A stretch of 64,000 bases of DNA, taken from assembly GCA_022432975.1 (NCBI GenBank), contig CM039502.1:3586375-3650374 (forward strand), written 5' to 3'. Of this stretch, positions 11,762 to 24,100 are shown in pieces; positions within the stretch are counted from its first letter, which is position 1, and the number at the start of each line of letters is the position of its first letter. Origin of the DNA: Begonia masoniana. Its lineage: Eukaryota > Streptophyta > Magnoliopsida > Cucurbitales > Begoniaceae. A program made the position numbers and the translations under genes. Under the pieces are notes generated by a model. That model was given only the letters and a program-made list of their open reading frames with translations. It searched no databases and was not told the origin of the DNA.

Positions 11762-13382
11762 CAAAAGTTGGTTGTTTTCAATTTGCTTCGTGAAGTGTTG
11801 TTGTAGTATATGTGATAAGCTTGAGGTTACCCTTTTTCTTCGGTGTTTATTTCCATTGAGTTAAAGGGTGTTTCTTTGTTTCAAAAGACTTTGTACTACT
11901 TGGATATAAAGCCCTACTTATATACTACCCTCGCTCGAACAATGTGGGTTTGTGATATGATTTACTAGGTCTTGGACCATTTATTGCATGCTACCTCAAT
12001 AATCCGAGGTTGTTTCGTCTGCAACTACTTGACAATTTCAAATTTCTCGTGTTTGGTTTGTCCCTGAACTAAACAAGACTGCTTATTTATATCATACTAT
12101 CTCATAGTTGTTTAGTCCCAAACAAATATGCACCTGAATCTTAAACCAAGCAAAGCAAGCACTATGAAGCAGATCCACTAAATCAATCAGCCTTGTTTCT
12201 AATGCTATAAACAAGTAAAGAAGCTTTTTATTGATTAAAGAATTAACCTTAGTCATTCTAAACATTATTGTCATGGTAAAAGTAGCAAGAATATTGTTGT
12301 TTTCAAATCCTTAAATAAACAATCGTTTTTCCCGACACTAAAATTCCTAAAGCCATAATATAATGAAGCAGGGAATGAGTCTGAAGATGGAGAGTTTAAA
12401 GCCATGAAAATTTTATAAATTCATGTTATATTGTACATGGAACTGGAAAAGGGTGAATAATACATTTTCATACGACATTTGAAGACCATTTCGTATGCTG
12501 TACAAGAAATCTTCCCTATCTTGACTAAATCTTGGGCTATTGAATGTAGATCTGAGGGCTTTGATTAAGTCAATTTAAAGAATTGTTTCATAAATTTTTT
12601 GTTTAAGTATGACCTAGGTCAACCCAAAGATAAGGAAAGAGGGAAGAAAACAAAGAGATGGCCTGAAGTCTTATTATAGATGAATAGAAGCTTTTAGAGC
12701 CTAAGGGTAATAGCTATATTCATCTCCAACGAGGAAAACACAAAACAAAAGATCTTCTCATGTTTAGGTCAACCATATAAGCTCAAAGTGATAGCATGAC
12801 ACATCATAAAACAATAAAAACAAAAAGAATAAGTTGGCTTGATGAACTACCACTATCTGCAAGCATTCTAGGAGAGGCTGTTACAAAGTTTCTTATGTCT
12901 TATAAAAAAAAAACACTAAATAAATTTTTATATATTCAAAGAGAGTGAGAAAGAGAGAGAATGGACGGCAAACCAAAAAAGAAGTGATATCGGGTTTTAA
13001 GGGAAACCACTGATGAGCATAGCAAAGATCATGACAAGCTTAGGCTCATGACTAAACTAGGAAGTGAGAAAATGAAATAGAACCAATGATTCCATATCCG
13101 TAAAACAGAGCCATTTGATGAGGATAAATTAATCAGTCAAGAAGATAGTACTAAATCATTCTCCATTCAAAAGATAGTAATTCAAAAGAGCAATTGAAAT
13201 CATCCCTTGACATAAATAGCAAAAAGAGTAGATGGAAATTAACCAAACAAAAAAAACTACAAGACTTCAAAACAGAACCGCATAGATAAGAAGAGGAGTA
13301 CCATCTCTATATAATTAATCATAATCTAATTTATGCTCTTAATAATTTTCTCTCAAAATGAAAGTTGAAATTGGAAACTCAC
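11762..13382. other. Intergenic DNA between convergent genes
   Basis: The NPF and translocator genes face each other here, so both 3' UTRs should lie in this stretch. No gene, RNA or transposon was recognised. Confidence 0.45.
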
Positions 13383-14434
13383 TTAATCTTTATTTTCGCT
13401 CCTCGTTTCAGATCCCTCCCCTTCTTTCTGCTCCAACAATCTTCCAGCTTCCTCATCTGCCGTCTGAGCCTTCTTCTGAGCATCAGCTGCCTTAAGCGCC
13501 TGTAACTTTGAATGATTGTAATACGCAACTCCTAAGAAAGCAAGCCCGTAGCCGATCAAATTAATGGGAGTCACTGTATCCTTAATAACTGACCATGAGA
13601 ATGCGATCAACAGCCAATCTTTCACCACTCCAGGCTACATTCATTGTCAAAGCTGATGTCTTTCCGAACCAACAAAAACACTGCCAGATTCAATGCGAAT
13701 GCGCAGAATGAATTTGAACCAAAAATTATAAAATTCATACGGAAGCTCGAATTATCCCTCAACAGTGGATACTCCTTTATCAACCACGGCACTGACAAGA
13801 AAAGAAAGCAACACGGTGCCACGTAGTACAGAGAGGTAATTGGATTCAACGAAATTCCCTTGGCGTTCAACAAAATCTGGATCATAACCAACCTAGTAGC
13901 CTCAAAGGCGACGGCCAATAGCTGTAAAGTCACACCCCAGGAGTCAAATTTCGCTTCTCCAAATGCGGCAATAGCAACGCCAAGGGAAATGGAAATCATA
14001 TTCGCAAATGTCGAAGATTTAAACTTTTCTTTATTGAACATTATCCCGATCGAATACACCGCTACAGGCATAAGCGCCTTGAGCATCTGAATAAAAGATA
14101 CGGATAGGTAGATATAAGCGGAATTAGAAAACCAGAGGGAAAGCGAGTACAAAGCACCGATTGGGACCACAGATTTCAAGTAAAGATCTCTGGACATGGA
14201 AACAGGCTCGACGACCTTGAAAATACGAACGAGAAGGTAAGCAATGGAGGAACAAAAAGCCATATGGATCATCGTGAGAGAGATGGGATACGGCCAATTG
14301 TACATATTCCGATCGAGAATGAACTTATTATACACGATTACCGTGAAGCTGAGGAAGATCCATATGGCGACATAGGCGTAGGAAAGGAGAATCTTTTTCA
14401 GAACGCTCTCTGAGATAGCTTCGCCTTTCCCCAT
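13383..14434 (-). CDS. Sugar-phosphate/phosphate translocator (TPT family, KD group), two frame breaks
   Basis: This is a drug/metabolite-superfamily membrane transporter of the plant triose-phosphate/nucleotide-sugar translocator family, closest by eye to the Arabidopsis At2g25520/At4g32390/At5g25400 group, usually Golgi or endomembrane; the substrate is not known from sequence. The start is [10 protein letters not shown] at 14434; a longer frame runs upstream but its extra residues look like leader. About ten hydrophobic segments are visible, with [19 protein letters not shown] and [10 protein letters not shown] typical of the family. It is a single exon. Near the C terminus the conserved run from VFLLV to [12 protein letters not shown] is broken by two extra bases, at 13666 and 13632, only 34 bp apart. 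Allowing for both, the gene is 349 residues, the normal size, with a charged cytosolic tail (residues rich in K, E, Q). Read literally, it stops 26 codons after the first break region begins to diverge. Confidence 0.88.
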
Positions 14435-14905
14435 ACTCCCGAATTGAAATTGAGATTCAGAACGTGAATTATGGAGAGAGGATCGGAATGCACGAAGAGA
14501 AGGGTAGAAGAAGAACAACAATGGCGGATTTGGATGGAGTCGCACCGAGAAGGGGGATGAAGACTATATGATATGGTCGAGCAATTTGGGCTTTTTAATG
14601 GGCTTTTCGGATTCAACGTTTCCAAAGTTTGACTTTTTATTGAGTAGTGACATGAAAGTGGGGGCCGATTATCTTTCCCCAATTATTTATATTTTAATTA
14701 ATTAATTAATTAATCTTATTTAGATCTTAATATTTTAATCTTAAGATAAAATACCGATCCATAAATTCATATAGAATCTTTCGGTGTGTATATATTTTAA
14801 GTCATGCTCTAATAATATTAGGCCCTCTATTTTTACATGAGTAATGTTAGGTTACTCTCTTATTCTACTGGTGCAGTAGAAATTTTGTTTCGTAATCGAA
14901 ACATA
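14435..14905. promoter_or_regulatory. Upstream region of the translocator gene
   Basis: This short stretch lies between the start codon and the adjacent MITE. It contains a (TAAT)n-like run at about 14695-14712. No clear TATA box could be assigned. Confidence 0.3.
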
Positions 14906-14914
14906 AAAATAAAA

Positions 14915-15762
14915 GGGAAATTATCGATTTGAACCCTGTACTATACACGTTTTTTCAATTCAGCCCCTGTACTAAAAAAACCGGCAAACCGAACCCTGTA
15001 CTTTGATTCTGTTATCAGTTTTGACCTTCTATCAACAATTTCATAAAACCCTCATTAAAAAAACTACCAAACGATCTTAGATTCAATTGAAATTTTTACC
15101 ACATATTTATTACTTAATGAGAAGATAATCTGGGAATTTTCGTGATTTTTTAACACATCTACGATTTATTATAATTTTATTTTAGTATTGTTTAAAAATA
15201 TTATAATAAATCATACAAGTTTTAAAACATTACGAAAATTTTTCTATTATCTACCCATAATATGGAGAATCTCTAGAAAAAGTTTCAAATAAATCCAATA
15301 TCGTTTGGTATTTGTTTAAATTAATCTTATTTTCTTCTTTACTTTATAAATTAATTTTTAAACAAATACCAAACAATATTTAATTTATTTGAAAACTTTT
15401 TCACATGTTCAACCTATCATGGGTAGATAATAGAAAAAGTTTCGTGATTTTCTAAAATTTGTATGATTTATTATAATATTTTTATAAAATACTAAAATAA
15501 AATTTTAATGAATCGTACATGTGTTAAAAAATCACGAAAATTTTCAAATTATCTTCTCATTAAGTAGTGAACATGTGATAAAAATTTCAACTGAATCTAA
15601 GATCGTTTGTTAGTTTTTTCAATGAAGGTTTAATGAAATTATTGATAAAAGGTTAAAATTGATAACAGAATCAAAGTACAGGGTTCGGTTTGTCGGTTTT
15701 TTTAGTACAAGGGTCGAATTGAAAAAACGTGTATAGTATAGGGTTCAAATCGATAATTACCC
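14915..15762. mobile_element. Foldback MULE-type MITE, 848 bp, 9-bp TSD
   Basis: Nearly the whole element is an inverted repeat: each arm is about 400 bp. The ends are GGGAAATTATCGATTTGAAC and its complement GTTCAAATCGATAATTACCC (one mismatch in the outermost bases). It is flanked by an exact 9-bp duplication, AAAATAAAA, at 14906-14914 and 15763-15771, the hallmark of Mutator-like transposition. The arms differ by scattered substitutions, so the insertion is not very recent. It has no coding capacity. A transcript would fold into a long hairpin that could feed small-RNA production. Confidence 0.9.
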
Positions 15763-15989
15763 AAAATAAAATTACACCAAAAAATAATCTCAAAATAAAA
15801 TAAAAAAATTGTATTAATTTTCAAAAGTCTCTCTAATATTCACTCAACTCTTTTTAACTTGAGTTTTAATTATGATTTGAAATTTCTAATAAAATAAACC
15901 AAGTCTTATATTAAAACTTTTAAAAATATAAAATGTCTAAGAAGTTAAAACGGATAAAATCAAATTAAAATAAAATATAAAAATATCAC

Positions 15990-16340
15990 AGGCTTTGTGG
16001 CTTGGTTGGGACTGAATCTGTCATGCATTATCTACTCTCTTAAAATATTTGTTGACGTGTCAAGCAATGATTGATATAATTAATGTAATAAGTTATAAAT
16101 ATATAATACAATTAGATGGGTTGAAGCTATTAGCTAATCTTGTATTTTTGGTGCTCTATTTTTATAGTGTTTTTCTCTAATAGGAGCTTTATGTATTTAA
16201 GACAAATTTGATATTCAATGAATAAGTTACATGGTTGTGTCCGTAGATCTAGGACCAGGTGTCCGAACCACGTTAAATCTTTTGTATTATTTCTTTTTCT
16301 TTATGTTCGACCAAATTTTCTAGTTATTATTCTACGATTA
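15990..16340 (+). mobile_element. Possible Copia LTR relic
   Basis: The segment ends with words typical of the R/U5 part of Tnt1-like LTRs (GTCCGTAGATCTAGG, CCGAACCACGTTAAATC followed by pyrimidine-rich sequence). No intact primer-binding site, second LTR or target duplication was found, so the limits are approximate. Confidence 0.3.
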
Positions 16341-18125
16341 GATTTGACACATTTTTCAACAACATTTTCATGGCAAAATAGCTCTAAGCTAGCGTTCTCT
16401 CCATTTGGCATAATCACCTCTTGCAAATTAGAAAAAGTTAAGGTACTTTTGACATTTTTCTTGCCATTCGCTTATCATGAAATCATTTGTTTTACAAACA
16501 TTGGTAGATTATGCAGAACCCTACTAGCAAAGTTTGTGGCATTCTCCTCTTGCGAAGAGATTTATTATGTTGTCAATTCCTTAATTATTACTTGTATCAT
16601 ATTATTCTTCAAAAACCTTTAATCTTTTTTTTTTGTAATAGTAATATGAATCAATGTATTATTACTTACTCATATGCATTTGTTCTTCCAGACAAATAGA
16701 AAAAATGTTATTAAACAAATCTCTCAATGTTGCGTCTGTACATGCAAAACATAAAAGAAATATCAATATACTAATAATTTTTTATCATATTTTAATTTAT
16801 TTTTTTGGCTTTTCATCGAGGAACTTGTGAATAAATTGTATTCTCTTGCATATTAACCAGTTTTTTTTGCTTCTTCAATCCGTCTTGCTTGTCATCTGCT
16901 TATTTAATTGTTGCACTTAGAGCCCAACACACGATCTAATTGTTGCCCTAGTCATCACCACGCATTCTTGACACAATTTGGGCTTCTGACGTGACCCTAT
17001 AACCTATCATTGTTTTAACCCAACTAAATTTTTAGCCCACCTCAACGGAGCGAAGACACGCGGTAGTAAATGTTTTTCTACCCGTATGAGTATTGAGTAA
17101 AGACGTCTCGTTTAAATGAGGGTAAAATGTTATTTTACTCCCAACGTATGAGGTAATATGCCCATAACACCCTAATGTAACGATTGTTAGTGATTTTTTT
17201 TTTTCCTGTTAAATACACATGTGAAAAGAATATGCATCTTCCTAAAATACCCAAAAAAAAATTCACCTCCACTCATCTCTCTTGCATAGTTCTTAAATCT
17301 GCTGCCATGACTGAAAATAAAATCGAGAAATCAAACACATCGGTGCGTTGTGCAGTCTAAACCCCACACGGCCCCCATCACCATCTTGTCCTTCCTCGAC
17401 CTCCTTGGTACTCAACTCATCCCTCCATATGACCTCTTTCCAATACCATTGTCACTTATTCCTACTTCAACAGGCCCCACCATAGTCATGGAAGGTAAAA
17501 TCTCATCTCTCATGCTCTATTTTTTCGGGATATTTTAAGCATAAAAAATAGACGAAAATGTGCAAATCGCTACAAGTTTTATTGATTCGTTAAGAGTGTC
17601 ATGAGTATAAAAACAAACATTACCATATGTGTTAAGGGTAGCTATAATTTTTTCTTTAAATAATGAGTAATAATCGAGACACCTTATAATATTCTCTTTT
17701 AACAATTTTATTGAAAGAAATTTGATCAATTCTCTTGTACCATATTATACACGTTCATTTACTTTTTTGGAAAGAAGAAAAATCATAAGAGGAAAAATAG
17801 ATATTTATACTCTCTTAAAATAAATAAAATAATTAATATAATATTTTCAGATAATAAACGTTTTGAGGTTATTTTTCAAAACATTGGATTGATGCCTTTG
17901 TTTCCCCCATTTTCTACAAGTAAATTCTAAGCAATCCGCGCGCCTAAAACCTAAACCCTTCCGTGTTAGGGCATACACGGACAGGGTTTATCAAAATCAA
18001 CCCCCTTCTTCCATTTTCCCGCCAAAGATTTTGTTCGGTATTTGTATTTGATAGCTTTCGGCTCTGGGTCGCTAGGGTTTCGGCCATCGGGCTTCGCCAC
18101 GGTTTGAGTAGTTTTACCGTTTGCC
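16341..18125. other. Intergenic DNA upstream of NUP205
   Basis: The region is mostly AT-rich. An open frame at 16218-16622 (134 codons) has no recognisable domain and overlaps the LTR-like relic. A C-rich island at about 17350-17500 encodes a short frame (PYDLFPIPLSLIPTS region) ending at a GGAAG|GTAAAA donor-like site; it might be an exon fragment of a lost gene but could not be identified. The NUP205 5' UTR probably lies in the last 150-200 bp. Confidence 0.35.
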
Positions 18126-21100
18126 ATGATTCCACCGAAGCAGCTGCTTTCCATAATCGAGGGTGTACTACTCCGCTCCTCGCCTCCGTCTCCGGCTCGA
18201 AGGATAGAGCTCATACACGCTATTCGAAGTTCTCTCCCATCCTTTCAGTCTCTTCTCTCATACCCTGTATGTATGCTTTCTTTCTTTGTGCTTTTCGAGC
18301 TTCAAACTCGGTTCCTGGCTATTAAAACAGCTCAATTGCTTCGTTCTTGTTGTTAGTCAGTTAATTTATAGTGAATGTGTTACCATTTCTGAATTATAGC
18401 CTCCTAGGCCAGCAGACCGAACACAAGTTCAGTCAAAAGAAGTCAGACTGTCGGGATCAACACCAATATCCCTCGACGATCAAGATGTCCAAATCGTAAG
18501 TCTTCTCCTGCTAATGTTCAGTTGGATGTTGAGGATTCAAGGCCAAGGAAGTATACTAATTTCTTAATTCGTATACGTCTTGTTTGAATATTAGACGATA
18601 CTTGTTTTTTGTGAAAATCATGTTCTTTTTTGGTTCAGGATACTGGGTGGTTCGGCTGTTGAAATTAATATATTTACTTACAATGTCTTACTTAATTGAG
18701 CAAAGAGTAATAATTGTTTCATATGTCTGTTGTTTCATTTCTTCAAAACATGATTACGATGTATATTAAAGTAAATCATCATCTTGTGGAAACACATGCA
18801 ATATGGAACTTCAATATAATATACTAATTTCATTGTCTTCGCTCAATAGAAGAGTTGTATAAGGTTTAATAGCAATTTCCTTTTAATCTCCACTTCAATA
18901 TTGGATTATAGGTTTTGAAACTGAGCGACGACCATCATCTCAATGAAATAGAATGTGTCCGTTTGCTTATTTCTGCAAACCAAGAGGTATGTTTTTCATT
19001 CTCTGTTTGTTTCACTAGTTATGTTCATTATATTGATTTAGGTGTTGATACTTTAACATTTTCCTCCTCAGTGGGGTTTGATGGGACGAGAACCTTTAGA
19101 AATATTGCGCCTTGCAGCTGGGCTTTGGTATACTGAAAGAAGAGATCTTATAACAGCAATTTACACCGTTGCTGAGGGTATATCCCTGATCTTCATTTTT
19201 TTCCAACTACAAATTTTAGCAGTTAAATATTCTTCATTTTACTTTTCCTTTGACTATACTTTTTTTTTTGCCCTTCAAGTGGTTAATATGGTTTCCATTA
19301 TGATTTAGGCAGTTGTACTTGATCAAGGAGTGGACACTGATCTTATATCTGATATTCAGAAAATCTTGGAAGATCTTATCAATGGTGGTCTTAGGCAACA
19401 TTTAATATCGTTAATAAAGGTTTGGACCTTGGTTATTTTTCTGCTGTTTTCCTCCAAGGAGCTTACCATCGCAATTTCGCGAGCGCAACGCAAAGGCTTA
19501 GGTTATCTCTAGTTTGTAATATCTCTCACTGCATAAAAGAATATGCTCTTTTTGCATTTAAAAAATATTTTCGATTATCAGAAATAAAACTAACGTAAAA
19601 ATATTTCATTTGGGTGTGCCTATAGAACAAATATAATGTTTTATACGTTGGATTTCCATCTCTTGTCAGATTAGCTGACCCTGCTAAAAGATAGAGTTAA
19701 ACTTTTAAATATTTAAAGTACAGTTTCTAAGTTTATCAATTTTTTTTTTTAATTGCTGAAGGACTCTTGTCCAAAAGAGAACACGAATGGAGATCTGAAT
19801 TCAAGTAAAAATTCTACAGTCTTTACATCTTCTCGGCCAAGTCAACGAGCATGCCATTTGATTAGAAGTTTCTTTATCAAACCACCTTAACCTTCATTCC
19901 TAATTTCAAGACATCACTAATAACCATGTATTTTTTAAAAGATAACAAGATAACTATGGTGAGTGTCCGATTCTTATACCTCTGTAATCTGTATTTAGTA
20001 TCACTTTATTTTTACCCAATGTGAAAAAAGTCAAGTTTTGTGGTTATGCAACTTGTAATTGCCGTTCTTTATTAACCAACTATCAGTTCAAAGTCACTTT
20101 CTGTAGGAAATTTCCTTATTTTTTCATGAAGTTATGTATTTTATTGAATAATGTTGTCTACTTTTTTTCTTCAGGATCTAAATCGTGAAGAACCAGCTGG
20201 CTTGGGTGGTCCTCATTGTGAGCAATTTGTTCTTGATTCCAGAGGAACTCTCGTTGAACGGCGAGCAGTGGTTAGCAGAGAAAGACTGATACTTGGGCAT
20301 TGTCTTGTTCTCTCAGTTCTCGTCGTACGGACTGGTAACAATTAATGATTTTATTTTATGAGATACGTTCTTTAATTACCAAGTAAATAAAATTTATCTA
20401 GTGAATCCCTTGGAAGGATAACTACTATAGTGAATTGCCAATAAGGCATATTCATGAAGGAAAGGAAAATGTATAAAAATATCAACATTTGCATGCAGCC
20501 ATCCACGTACTTAGAAGTCTTTTTCTGTTGGATGAAATACAGTTTTTAAGATTATTGAGTCAAAATCCCTAACACTTTGCCTGGAGGGGTTCTTCTCTCT
20601 CTCTCTCTCTCTCTTGTGTGTTTTCTTTCGTAGTGAAATCGTTTCTTATTAACGAAAAAGATTATTGAAGAACCGTGAATGCAACAAAGTATTTCTTACA
20701 TAAGATTGTGCATTACATAGAGATGCATTGTAGGTTTTGAAACTAAATTCTCTAAGAGAGAAGATTGTAAATGCTATCATTTTCAATTGGTTATAACGAA
20801 GAAAAACAGGTATGTCCTACTGCATTTTGAAGTATAAGCATATTTTTTTATCCCCAAAAAACTAGTTATACTCCATAAGGTTGTACAATCATAGTATATG
20901 TTATGAAGAAGAATAGAATTGGTTCAAACCATAAGATAAAAAAAGTCATGTCATTTTGTCTCAAAATTTATTCGTTTTTCAAAATAAGTAATGGGAGACT
21001 TCTTTACTAAGAGGAAATTGAGCTAAAAAAACTCAAAAACACCTTTATTCATAAATTATTCTCAATATAACCTATACATTTATAACATCAAAAAGATTTT

Positions 21101-24100
21101 TTTTTTTTATAAAGGGAGTTTTCAAGAATAATTACATTGAATATCCTCATCCTATTCTATCTCTAGTATTCCAAATACGTGAAAAAAGATATTGAGACAT
21201 AACCTCTGTAGTTGACCTTGATTATCAGAATCTTGAGCCTGGATGTTGTGGCTCTATATTACTTTTTGAAAGCTAAACTCCAAATAGTTTTTATTCTTGG
21301 TTTTTTTTTGGTAGAGATTCAGTTCTTAGAAGCTATTCTCATTGAGTATATTCTCTTAAGATTTAATACTCAATTTAGGGTATAAAATAGGATTTTTTCA
21401 TTATTAATATATTTTTTTTTTCAATTTAGGGCCTAACTATTTTGCAAATAATTTGGTTAAGATACATGATTCTGAACAGAACTAAACTAATTTGCAGGCC
21501 CGAAGGATGCCAAAGATATCTTTTTGGTTTTGAAAGACGGTGCTTCGGAGCTCAGCGAGGGAAATAACCTTATAAAACATCAGGCATGTTGTTAATCTCT
21601 CAGCGAGAGATTTATATTATATTTATATTTTTTTGTTATTTTTTTATTGTTGAACTTAGAAAAATATGCTGGAGTTAGCCACAGGATGCCTGAAAGTGCT
21701 TTTCATGTTGCAATGGTTTCATTTTATTTGCTCGCCAAGTATCTCTAGTTACACTTTTTTCCCTCTAATATCCTTATTATATTTGCAGATTGTGTATTGC
21801 CTGCTATTCTCCCTTGTGATTGCCTTAATCTCTGATGCTCTTAGTGTGGTACCAGATAAAGCATCTATTCTGTCTCTTGACGCCTCTTTCAAACACGATT
21901 TTCATGAAAGTGTAAGAGAGTCATACTGATCTTTTTTTTTATTATTCTTTATGGCTCTTTGATTATTTGTTGTTGTTTTGCGATGCTGTTAGGTGATGAC
22001 CTCTGTAAATGATGCAAATATTGAAGGGTTTGTTGATGCTGTTCGGCTTGCTTGGGCTGTACATTTGATGTTAATACATGACATAGGGGCTGCAAGAGAG
22101 ACTGTTTCAAGTTCCTCTTTGAAAGATCTGGAATACTTGGATTCATGCTTGGAAGTCATTTTCTCACACAATGTTTTCCAGTTTTTTCTTACGAAAATTC
22201 TTCGAACCGGAGCATATCAGGTGTGTTATACAATCTGATGTATTTTGTTTAGTTGATGAATGACTGATAAGTTAGATAGTATGAAGTGAGAGGTAGTTTT
22301 TGCATACGTAAATGACTTGATATCTTATATCTTCAGTCATGGTAATTGATGGTTCATTAGTATCGTGGTATAAGATCTATAAGAACAACATTCTTTTTAA
22401 TTAGAAACTATCTATATTGAAAGAGAAAATACAAGAGAAGATACATGAAGAACTCTTTTAGAAAAGTGCAAAGACACTTAGTTTGTAGTAATTTCTCTCT
22501 AACTAGAGAAAATTAAAACAGAGGGATTAACTTAAAAAACTTAGCCCTATTGTGCAACAAGTGAAATTAATGTTGTTCGAAAGATCAATAATTCATTATG
22601 TCCTTTAGGAGAATAACATTGCATTGAAATGAGATAACCCAAAAAATTGCCAAAGCACCTAAGATCAGTATCTCAACGTCACGTGTTGCAAATTCACAAA
22701 TTGGGAGATTTTATTGGAGATTTTATTTCTAGAAAGAAGTTTTTTATTTATATTATTTTAAACTGTAGATAGAACTGTGGTTGTTTGGTTAGTTTACTAC
22801 TTTAGCAATCTATATTTACTCAATTGCAGATTCATGTCGTCACAATTAAATTTGTTCTTATCTTCTCGTTCTATTACTTACTATTTTGCAATTTGGCTTC
22901 TGTTTTATCTTCATTATTAATTTGGAAGAATGATGACGAGGACATGACCTACATGTACAATGCCTACTTGCACAAGTTGATAACCTGTTTTTTGTCCCAC
23001 CCTCTTGCTAGAGACAAGGTCAGTTTAATATTTATTTCTCTCTCAAAGTATCTTTTTTTTTTTTCAATAAGTAAAAAGTTGTATTAAAGAGAATAATCAA
23101 GCTAACAAATTGAGATTTACCACGTTAAACGTCAATGTAACATACTGTAATATTCTAAATGCACCAAGAAATACAGTTCGATTCTCCCTAATTTTCTAGT
23201 AAAATTCTAAGATATCACAGTTGGGAAATCAAAATGTGACAATTTTAGTAATTGATTATGTTCTATATCCAAATTACCATGTATATATCATCAGTTTATC
23301 ATGATTGTTATAAAGACCAGAATCACGAGTCTCAGATTCTGCTGTCAGTGTGAATGTTTGTTCAACGCATCTTTTCTTACTAGTAATTGATGGAAGTCTT
23401 ATTTGTCAACTTTTTTTTCTTTGATTAATTCTTTATTTCTTATATGTGACCTTATATACAGTGTCATTTTTAGGCTTATTGATCTAATTCAGTTGATTAG
23501 TTCTTTTTGATGACTGCTTGGTTAAGGTATCCAAGGTCATTATTGAAATGGATTTCTTTGATATACCCTATAGATTAGTTTCACGATAGTTCTTTTGATA
23601 GAAAGTGAGAGGGTAGAACTCACTCCAAAAGCAAGCTCAAGGAGTGAGGGAATCCTCCTCATATTTATACAGCCTCATTTCTTTTAGATCTGTCGATGTG
23701 AGATAACATCCGTCCACACGTCTAGCGTGATAGGTTTGAATCCCTCTTATATTTATACAAGTTCATTTCTTTTAGATTTGTTGATGTGGGACAACACCCG
23801 CCCAAACTTCTAGCGTGATAGATTTTTTTTTCTTTACGTGTAACGTGTTTAATCGTTCCTCATATCATACAAATTTAGCTCTGATACCATGATAGAAAGT
23901 GAGAAGGTAGAACTCACTCTGAATTCTACCTTTCACTTTCTATCATCTTTCAATGGTATAGCTTTAGCATGAAATTCGTATAAAAAACTTGTGAAGTTAT
24001 TAGTATCATGAGATTGTCTTTTATGTTCTATTTGTTCATTGAATCCCTAGCTCATGTATCCTTTAACATGCACTTTAATATTTAGTAAACATGCTCCTGA

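Noticed and set aside
14435..14545. Upstream 37-residue extension of the translocator
   Set aside because: The family starts at MGKGE; the extension is low-complexity and Phe/Ser/Pro rich, more like leader sequence.
16218..16622. 134-codon frame as a gene
   Set aside because: Composition is that of translated AT-rich DNA and it overlaps an LTR-like segment.
22824..22928. Longer start for NUP205 exon 10 from an acceptor at about 22829
   Set aside because: The extra residues are hydrophobic and absent from the family; the acceptor at 22928 joins conserved sequence exactly.
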